In this document: positions 5,938 through 11,077 of the stretch, in pieces
Numbering within the stretch: the first letter of the stretch is position 1
Layout of the letters: every line of letters begins with the position of its first letter
Assembly: GCA_026398675.1 (NCBI GenBank)
Contig: JAPLSK010000310.1
Location: forward strand, 1-11,077
From: a bacterium
GTDB lineage: Bacteria > RBG-13-66-14
Direction: 5' to 3'
DNA: 11,077 bases
Position numbers and translations under genes: made by a program
Notes under the pieces: model-generated
Seen by the model: only the letters and a program-made list of their open reading frames with translations
Databases searched by the model: none
What the model was told of the DNA's origin: nothing

Positions 5938-5953
5938 TCACTTCCCCCTTTTT
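5925..5953 (+). terminator. Decayed intrinsic terminator after the gene remnant
   Basis: GGGGAA (5925-5930) can pair with TTCCCC (5942-5947), followed by CTTTTT. The intact copy at 7059-7086 has a 9-base stem; here the inner pairs are lost, leaving an 11-base loop. Confidence 0.5.
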
Positions 5954-6046
5954 ACGCTTCCCAAGGGAACCAGACCACCCGGGAGCGGCCGCCGGTCGGA
6001 TTCTCCAACCCTGGAGAAACCACACCATCCCGTTCTTTGTTTGTGA

Positions 6047-6052
6047 TAAACT
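6047..6052 (+). promoter_or_regulatory. Candidate -10 box (TAAACT)
   Basis: TAAACT lies 32 bases before the GTG start at 6085, in a short A/T-rich patch after the previous terminator. No convincing -35 box is visible. Support comes mainly from similar boxes before three other genes. Confidence 0.3.
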
Positions 6053-6084
6053 GGCCTGGAAATGACATAAAAAAGGGGGAAACC

Positions 6085-7035
6085 GTGAGAACGGTACCAA
6101 TCATTCTTCTGTTTGCGGTCGTCTTCGCCCTGCCGGTTCTGGCCTACGACGAGGTGGATACCTCCAGTGCCACCGCCAGCGCATGGAGCGAGTACACTCC
6201 GAATTATCCGGCCAGCAACGCCCTCGACGACAACTACGGCACCTTCTGGAGCAACGACCGTTCAGTCAACCCGACCACCGACGGAGCCGGCGACTGGTTC
6301 CAGGTGGAGTGGCCCGACGACGTGGACGTGTGCTACATCCGCACCGAGGGGCGCAGCTACCAGAGTGGCTACTACAGCATCCCCCACGAGGTTCGGTTGA
6401 CCTTCTCCGACTACAGCTACATCGACTTCGAGTTCGAGGACACCACCCAGGACCACTACGTCCAGGAGTACTACTTCGACGCCGACCAGAAAACCACCTC
6501 CGTCGTCGACTTCGGGTTCCTGTCCTACTTCCACCACGTGTGGGAGTACGTCCAGTACTACGAGGTGAACTTCTACTACGAGCTCAACCCCGACAGCGAC
6601 CCGCCCTACGTGGCCGATATGGAACCCACCGACGGTGAGTCCTACGTGCCGATAGACTCCGACATCGTTTTCCACTGCGTTGACGATGCCTCCAATATAG
6701 ACCTCGACACGATCGACTTCACCGCCCACGACACCACGCTCTCCGACGGCCGCGCCGTGAGCGCTGACGCCTCCATCGGCGTCGTCTTCGGCTCGACCGT
6801 CACCATCGACGGCGACCTGGACGTCGACGACACCGACCCGATGGACGTCATCTGCACCTTCACCCCCGACGACCCCCTGCCCTACGGGGACACCATCACC
6901 TGTACCGTGGCCGCCGGCCTGGCCGATGTTATAGGCAACGTGATGGTTGATGACTTCGTTTGGACCTTCAACACCGAGGATTCGCCGGGATTGGTGTATC
7001 AATCCACCTGGGGCGCCATCAAGGCCGAGTTCTAG
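6085..7035 (+). CDS. Secreted discoidin-like plus Ig-like protein with C-terminal WGAIKAEF tag
   Basis: GTG at 6085 is chosen because AGGGGG precedes it by 5 bases and the protein then opens with a clean signal peptide (VRTVPIILLFAVVFALPVLA, cleavage after A20). An ATG at 6037 is in frame but would bury the signal. The 316-residue product has a beta-rich, tyrosine- and aspartate-rich first domain (about 23-165) with ASNALDDNYGTFWSND, a discoidin/F5-8C-like signature suggesting carbohydrate or surface binding. Residues about 171-297 look like a bacterial Ig-like (Big_5/SbsA-type) domain: DPPYVADMEPTDGESYVPID, then DTITCTVAAGLADVIGN and the final strand FVWTF. The last eight residues, WGAIKAEF, also end the upstream gene remnant. 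The protein is probably exported and surface-associated; its ligand is unknown. A perfect terminator follows 24 bases after the stop. Confidence 0.82.
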   Translation: MRTVPIILLFAVVFALPVLAYDEVDTSSATASAWSEYTPNYPASNALDDNYGTFWSNDRSVNPTTDGAGDWFQVEWPDDVDVCYIRTEGRSYQSGYYSIPHEVRLTFSDYSYIDFEFEDTTQDHYVQEYYFDADQKTTSVVDFGFLSYFHHVWEYVQYYEVNFYYELNPDSDPPYVADMEPTDGESYVPIDSDIVFHCVDDASNIDLDTIDFTAHDTTLSDGRAVSADASIGVVFGSTVTIDGDLDVDDTDPMDVICTFTPDDPLPYGDTITCTVAAGLADVIGNVMVDDFVWTFNTEDSPGLVYQSTWGAIKAEF

Positions 7036-7071
7036 CGAACCGGAACGGTCGCGGCATCGGGGAACCCCCGC
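7007..7071 (+). repeat. C-terminal tag plus 3' UTR repeat, copy 2
   Basis: This segment matches 5873-5937 in 64 of 65 bases, covering the tag codons, the stop and the left arm and loop of the terminator. The two copies are 1134 bases apart in direct orientation. Confidence 0.85.
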
Positions 7072-7086
7072 GGGTTCCCCCTTTTT
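7059..7086 (+). terminator. Strong intrinsic terminator
   Basis: GGGGAACCC (7059-7067) pairs perfectly with GGGTTCCCC (7072-7080) around a CCGC loop, followed by CTTTTT. It ends the discoidin-like gene and separates it from the membrane protein gene. Confidence 0.92.
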
Positions 7087-7115
7087 CACTCCTTTCACCG
7101 CCCCGGCCAAACTGG

Positions 7116-7121
7116 TATACT
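7116..7121 (+). promoter_or_regulatory. Candidate -10 box (TATACT)
   Basis: TATACT lies 27 bases before the ATG at 7149 and just after a strong terminator, where a promoter is required. The -35 position with 17-base spacing is TTTCAC (7093-7098), a weak match. Confidence 0.45.
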
Positions 7122-7148
7122 TGGCCGAAACGCCGCGTGAGACGAAAG

Positions 7149-8309
7149 ATGGACCCACAGGGAGAAATAACCCGCTTGGAGGACCCGGACCGCCTGTTGG
7201 AGCGGGCGGCGCAGATCGAGGGGGAAAACCCGACCAGCGCCGCCATGTACTACCTCCAGGCCGCGGAGCTCCTGGCCGGTTCGGGCGACGGCGACGGGGC
7301 CGACCGGGCCGCCCTGGAGGCGCTCCACCCCGCCGGGCTCGGCGACCCCGCCCTGTTGAGGGAGGCGCTGGACTCGCTCCGGCGGGATTACGTCGGGGGC
7401 GACCGCTCCGACGGCGAGCGGCGCGCTTTCATCCAAAAGCTCCTTTCCATCGCGGGGAGGCTCGAGGACTCGTCGGCGCACCGGTCCGCCGGCCGGGTGC
7501 GCCACCTGGCCTGGGAGACGGAGCACGCGCTCGTCCGCCGCTGTGCGCGGGCCGGCGGATTGAAGCCCGCCCTGCGCTGCTTCACCCTCTGGCTCTGGCG
7601 GGTCTTCGCCGGTTACGGTGAGCGGCCGTTCCGTCTCTTGGTCACCGCCGGCGGGGCCGTCTATCTCTTCGGCATCCTCTTCATCGGCCTCAACCTCCTC
7701 GCCATCCGCCTGAACGTCCTGCCGGCCATCGCCACCCCCAACATCTACGACCTCACGGGTTACTTCGGAATCTCGCTGGCGGCCTTGGTCGGCAACGGCT
7801 TCGCCTACGCCGCCGATGCGTCGGGCTGGATACTGGTGTCCCTCGAGGCGGTCATCGGCTGGCTCGTGATGGTCTCTTTCGTCACCGTCATCGTCCGGCG
7901 GCTGTTTCCGGTCGGCCCCCGAAGACCGGCCCCGTCGCCGCCCCCGGGCGCCCTTTACCGCCTGTGGGACTTCGTTACCGGTGGCGGGGAGCGGCCCTGG
8001 CGGCTGGGTCTCGTCGCGCTGGTCGTCACCGTCGTCTTCGCCGCCCTCTTCGTCGCGGCCAACTGTATCGCCCTGGTGGCGCAAGCCCCGCCCCAGATTC
8101 TCTACTACGAGATTTACTCCATCTTCGGCTACCTGGGCGTGTCCTTCGCGGCGCTCTTCGGCGACGGGTTCCGCTTCGCCGCGGGCGCGTTCGGCTGGAT
8201 TCTGGTGTCCCTCGAGGCCGTCCTGGGTTGGCTCTTGACCCTCTCCCTGGTGGCGGTGACGGCGGGGAGGATTCTCCGCCGCGCCCCGGGCCCCGGCGTG
8301 GACTCCTGA
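7149..8309 (+). CDS. Membrane protein with two tandem K+-channel-like (2-TM pore) modules
   Basis: I place the start at ATG 7149. The frame extends further upstream only through the previous gene and its terminator. The 386-residue protein has a soluble helical N-terminal part (about 10-135, possibly TPR-like) and then two related membrane modules. Module 1 (about 148-252) runs from GYGERPFRLL through a hydrophobic helix, a pore-loop-like FGISLAALVGNGFAYAAD and the helix GWILVSLEAVIGWLV. Module 2 (about 273-377) repeats this: GGGERPWRLG, a helix, LGVSFAALFGDGFRFAAG and GWILVSLEAVLGWLL. The layout GxGERP, TM1, pore loop, EAxxGW TM2 matches the Ion_trans_2 channel domain. The filter TxGYGD is replaced by ALVGNGF and ALFGDGF, so potassium selectivity is doubtful. 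An ion channel or channel-derived sensor is inferred; the exact function is unknown. Confidence 0.75.
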   Translation: MDPQGEITRLEDPDRLLERAAQIEGENPTSAAMYYLQAAELLAGSGDGDGADRAALEALHPAGLGDPALLREALDSLRRDYVGGDRSDGERRAFIQKLLSIAGRLEDSSAHRSAGRVRHLAWETEHALVRRCARAGGLKPALRCFTLWLWRVFAGYGERPFRLLVTAGGAVYLFGILFIGLNLLAIRLNVLPAIATPNIYDLTGYFGISLAALVGNGFAYAADASGWILVSLEAVIGWLVMVSFVTVIVRRLFPVGPRRPAPSPPPGALYRLWDFVTGGGERPWRLGLVALVVTVVFAALFVAANCIALVAQAPPQILYYEIYSIFGYLGVSFAALFGDGFRFAAGAFGWILVSLEAVLGWLLTLSLVAVTAGRILRRAPGPGVDS

Positions 8310-8359
8310 CCACCCGCCGGCTGTAATTTTTTAAAAAAACGCTTCCAAGCGAGGTCGCC

Positions 8360-9359
8360 ATGCGGAAAACCCCTCTCCTTCTCCGGCGAACCGGGGGCGG
8401 GACACAGAGTCGAGGCCGAGTGGCTCCTGCCCGACGGAACGCTCAAGTGGACCGAGGAGCGCACGATATCCGTCGGCGCCCCCAAGCCCGTCACCGTCGT
8501 CGGCGGCAAGGGCTACGATTCACCCGGCGGCTGGGAGCCCGGCGTCTACACCATCAAGTTCTTCCTCGACAGCGCCCCGGTCGGCGAGGAGATTTTCCGC
8601 GTCACCGGCGAGGCCGCCCAGGAGCAGCCCATCCTTTTAGCCGGGGTGGATTTCCACCACGTCGGCGACATCACCGAGCCGGTCAAGGTCTTCTCCAGGG
8701 ACGACACCACCACCATCATCTGGTTCGCCAAATTCTCCCTGGCCGAGGGGGCCGCCGGCGACCACACCGTCTCCGTCAACTGGCTCGACCCCGAGGGGAA
8801 GAGCCTGTGGACCGAGGACCGCGCCATCACCATCCCCGAGGGCGCCCTGGTCAAGCAGGTCGCCGGGGGCAAGGGCTACGAGGAACCGGGCCAATGGGCC
8901 GTCGGCACATACACCCTGCTCGTCTCCGTGGACGGCAAGCCCCTGGGCCAGGCCACCTTCCAGGTCGGCGAGGTGGCGCCCGAGGAGGAGGTCGAGCTGG
9001 CCGGCACCTCGGGCTTGAGCCTCATGGGCATCGCCTACTACAACCGCGGCGACTACGTGAACCAGATGACCGAGTTCACCAACGCCCTGACCGAGATGAT
9101 CGTCTGGGAGGTGAACCTCCTGATCCAGCCCGTCACGCCCGAGGGCGGCCACAAGCTCGTCGCCAAGTGGTACCTCCCCGACGGGAGCGAGAAGTGGACC
9201 CAGGAGGAGGAGTTCGACATCACCGACGCGGACGCAAGTAAGCGCGTCATCGGCGGCAAGGGCTACACCAGCGTGGGGAACTGGGCTCTGGGCGAGTGGA
9301 ACGTGAAGTTCTACCTGGACGGCGAGTTCTTGGGGCAGAAGACGTTCACTGTCAAGTAG
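8360..9359 (+). pseudogene. Three-repeat Ig-like secreted protein gene with deleted or frameshifted 5' end
   Basis: The frame ending at TAG 9357-9359 encodes three related beta-sandwich-like repeats of roughly 110 residues. Each ends with W-x(0-1)-L/D-P-D/E-G, a W-T-(E/Q) segment, GGKGY, then a strand pair ending in F-x-V. The GGKGY codons fall near 8502, 8865 and 9252. The frame is readable from about 8403, but no ATG, GTG or TTG occurs in it until GTG 8646, which lies inside the protein. ATG 8360 has GAGG five bases upstream and starts like a signal peptide (MRKTPLLL), but it is in another frame. Repeat 1 also lacks its N-terminal half. I infer an internal deletion that joined the start to mid-repeat 1 out of frame. 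An assembly error is the alternative. The repeat family itself is not one I recognise. Confidence 0.65.
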
Positions 9360-9371
9360 CCCCGTTTTAGG

Positions 9372-9421
9372 CAAGGGGTTTAACCGAGCGAAGCGAGCTA
9401 TGCCTCCGGCAAAACCCCTTG
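9372..9421. repeat. Hairpin repeat CAAGGGGTTT/AAACCCCTTG with a 30-base loop
   Basis: Ten-base perfect arms (9372-9381 and 9412-9421) flank a 30-base loop. Arms and flanks (GG before, TCT after) match the loopless palindrome at 8-27 read on the minus strand. The loop (27-base element at 9384-9410) is the inverse of 5611-5637, which lies inside a different hairpin. Confidence 0.75.
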
Positions 9422-9438
9422 TCTCCATTGGAACGATG

Positions 9439-9465
9439 AAAGGCGGCCCGGCCGCCTTTTCTTTC
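9439..9465 (+). terminator. Intrinsic terminator before the propeller gene
   Basis: AAAGGCGG (9439-9446) pairs with CCGCCTTT (9452-9459) around a short loop, with the T-rich run TTTTCTTT overlapping its end. It would end the transcript of the Ig-like repeat gene; it is nearly symmetric, but A-run quality on the other strand is poorer. Confidence 0.75.
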
Positions 9466-9491
9466 GCCCGCGACCGACTGGCCCGGCGGCC

Positions 9492-9520
9492 TTGAACCCG
9501 ACGGCAAAAGCGTTTATACT
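9492..9520 (+). promoter_or_regulatory. Sigma70-type promoter for the propeller gene
   Basis: TTGAAC (9492-9497), a 17-base spacer and TATACT (9515-9520) lie between the terminator and the ATG at 9572. This is the best plus-strand promoter in the window. The predicted leader is about 45 bases and ends with GGGAGGGG. Confidence 0.65.
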
Positions 9521-9571
9521 AAAGTATGGTGAAGAAGAAGACGCGCCTTTCCGGCACGGGAGGGGAATACG

Positions 9572-11077
9572 ATGAAACGGCTGATGGTGTTGGTATCTAC
9601 GGTGACGGTTGTCAGTTCGATAAACGCCGCTTGGTTCAACGAGACCGTAGACTCTGAGGGTGAAACAGGTTATTACACGTCCCTGGCGCTCGATGACTCC
9701 GGTTACCCGCATATTTCATACATGTCCAATCCAAACGGACACCTCACATACGCGTACTGGGACGGGGTCAAATGGCAGACCGAGACTGTGGACACGGGTT
9801 GGTTCTCAGGCTCTCATACATCTATAGCTCTAGACTCCTTGAACTACCCGCATATCTCATATTTAGATGGATTCAATTATGACCTTAAGTATGCTCAGTG
9901 GAATGGCACCTCTTGGCGAATTGAAACTGTTGATGCTGAAGGCGCTGTAGGTAGCTATCCCTCTCTGGTGTTGGACTCTTCAGACCATCCTCACATCTCC
10001 TATTTGGACGACGGTAATGATTGTCTCAAATACGCCTATTGGGACGGCGTCGCATGGCAAATAGAGTCCGTGGATTCAGAGAAAGATAGTGTGGGGCGTT
10101 ATAACTCCCTCGCTCTGGACTCCTCCGTCTACCCCCATATATCCTATTACAACGACACCAAAGATACTATCAAATACGCCCGCTGGGATGGCACCTACTG
10201 GATTATCGAGACTGTGGATTCGGCGGGGGACTCACCCACTTGCACATCTTTGGCGCTGGATTCCTCCGACTATCCCCATATTTCATATAGTGACAGTACT
10301 AATCGCGATCTGAAATACGCCCGCTGGGACGGTTCCACCTGGCACATCGAGACCGTAGACTCTGTGGGTAACTTTGGTAGATATAGTTCACTGGCGCTAG
10401 ACTCCTTCGGTTACCCCCGTATAGCGTACAGTGACGAGAGTAATAATAGTCTTAAATACGCTCGCTGGAACGGCGATACCTGGCGATTCGAAACCCCGGA
10501 TTCGATTGGTAATGTGGGATCTTTTACATCTCTGGTGCTGGATTCGTACGATTACTCCTACATCTCGTATAGAGACAACACTAACGATAGCCTCAAATTC
10601 GCCATGCACATAGCTGTTGATGACGTAGACCTGTTCACCGAGGTTCGCAATGACGGTATCCTGCTGAGTTGGAGTATTACCGGGGACATACCGGTGGGTT
10701 TTCGAGTCCTGAAGGAAGTCAATGGGGAGTTGTCTCCGATTCATGCCGACCCGCTTCCGGGTTCGACGATACGCTACCTGGATCGTGATGTTTCCCCCGA
10801 CGTCGCGTACCGCTACTGGCTGGATGTACTCGAGGGCGAACGTTTTGTAAACCGTTTCGGTCCATCTGAATTCGTCACCTATCCCGAGCAGACTCACGAG
10901 CTTGACCTCGCCGTCTACCCCAGCCCGGCGAGCGGTTCATTCACGGTTGACTACACTTTGCCCGAGAACGGCCGTATAAGTATATCGCTATACGACCTAT
11001 CCGGACGGAGGATAGCGACGGTTCTCGACGGGGAGATGACCGCCGGGCACCACGATTTTTCCTGCGACGCCTCGGCG
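9572..11077 (+). CDS. Secreted seven-repeat beta-propeller protein with T9SS-like sorting domain (3' end outside window)
   Basis: The frame is open for 502 codons to the window edge. ATG 9572 follows GGGAGGGG at 9558-9565. Residues 1-19 form a signal peptide (ends SSINA). Residues about 24-345 hold seven repeats of about 47 residues, each running E-T/S-V/P-D ... SLALDS ... YPHISY ... LKYAxWDGxxW; seven such units suggest a seven-bladed propeller. Residues about 346-443 look like a fibronectin-III-like domain (ILLSWSITGDIPVGFRVLKE, YRYWLDVLEG). From about 445, LDLAVYPSPASGSFTVDYTL and ISLYDLSGRRIATVLDGE match type IX secretion (Por) or FlgD-like C-terminal domains, implying export to the cell surface. 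Codons are clearly more A/T-rich than in neighbouring genes, which may indicate transfer. Binding target unknown. Confidence 0.88.
   Translation, partial: MKRLMVLVSTVTVVSSINAAWFNETVDSEGETGYYTSLALDDSGYPHISYMSNPNGHLTYAYWDGVKWQTETVDTGWFSGSHTSIALDSLNYPHISYLDGFNYDLKYAQWNGTSWRIETVDAEGAVGSYPSLVLDSSDHPHISYLDDGNDCLKYAYWDGVAWQIESVDSEKDSVGRYNSLALDSSVYPHISYYNDTKDTIKYARWDGTYWIIETVDSAGDSPTCTSLALDSSDYPHISYSDSTNRDLKYARWDGSTWHIETVDSVGNFGRYSSLALDSFGYPRIAYSDESNNSLKYARWNGDTWRFETPDSIGNVGSFTSLVLDSYDYSYISYRDNTNDSLKFAMHIAVDDVDLFTEVRNDGILLSWSITGDIPVGFRVLKEVNGELSPIHADPLPGSTIRYLDRDVSPDVAYRYWLDVLEGERFVNRFGPSEFVTYPEQTHELDLAVYPSPASGSFTVDYTLPENGRISISLYDLSGRRIATVLDGEMTAGHHDFSCDASA

Noticed and set aside
5565..6065. Plus-strand open frame of 166 residues over the repeat and remnant region
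   Set aside because: It crosses the REP-like hairpin, the remnant in the wrong frame and the decayed terminator. It is arginine/proline-rich with no recognisable domain.
5873..7071. Integron-like attC cassette pair
   Set aside because: The shared 65 bases include coding sequence and an ordinary intrinsic terminator. No attC-type core sites or integrase gene are visible.
6262..7158. Minus-strand open frame of 298 residues over the discoidin-like gene
   Set aside because: It has low-complexity G/V composition typical of the antisense of GC-rich coding DNA. The plus strand has a signal peptide, recognisable domains and a terminator.
7230..7560. Confident TPR domain call in the N-terminus of the pore protein
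   Set aside because: The segment is helical in character, but I could not identify clear 34-residue TPR signatures.
7095..8084. Minus-strand open frame of 329 residues over the pore protein gene
   Set aside because: It is rich in G, D, E and R with no domain, and is antisense to a clear membrane protein with internally repeated modules.
8360..9241. Plus-strand frame from ATG 8360 (293 residues)
   Set aside because: After about eight residues it is an arginine/glycine-rich out-of-frame reading of the Ig-like repeats. The repeated domain pattern is only in the other frame.

Overview
This window looks like chromosomal DNA from an uncultured, GC-rich, diderm (Gram-negative-type) bacterium. The evidence is strong G/C preference at third codon positions, an EnvC-like peptidoglycan hydrolase activator, a type IV prepilin peptidase, several secreted beta-rich proteins, and a C-terminal domain resembling type IX secretion (Por) sorting domains. 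The many short palindromic repeats and the T9SS-like domain suggest a candidate phylum of the Coatesbacteria/Eisenbacteria sort, but that placement is a low-confidence inference. There are no rRNA, tRNA or CRISPR features.

Left part (1-3169, all minus strand). A beta-class DNA methyltransferase runs off the left edge, and its end runs into a perfect 20-base palindrome. Next is a REP-associated tyrosine transposase (RAYT) packed between REP hairpins that carry the GTAG foot known from RAYT/REP systems. Then comes an EnvC-like coiled-coil protein with a degenerate M23 domain. Its promoter region is divergent with the next gene.

Middle (3275-5190, plus strand). A prepilin peptidase (TTG start) is followed 41 bases later by a dGTP triphosphohydrolase of the HD superfamily. 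From 5191 to about 5661 there is no gene, only tandem and dispersed repeats. A broken 3' gene remnant (5662-5901) is joined directly to one of these repeats.

Right part (6085-11077, plus strand). This part holds secreted and membrane proteins: a discoidin-like plus Ig-like secreted protein, a membrane protein with two tandem K+-channel-like pore modules, a deleted or frameshifted gene for a three-repeat Ig-like protein, and a seven-repeat predicted beta-propeller with a T9SS-like tail that runs off the right edge. The gene remnant and the discoidin-like gene share a C-terminal WGAIKAEF tag, and their DNA is nearly identical for 65 bases through the stop codon into the terminator.

The most unusual items are the tandem pore protein with non-canonical filters, the shared C-terminal tag and 3' UTR cassette, the RAYT with its REP family, and a repeat nested in the loops of two unrelated hairpin stems. 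I see no gene cluster that amounts to a defence or biosynthetic system.
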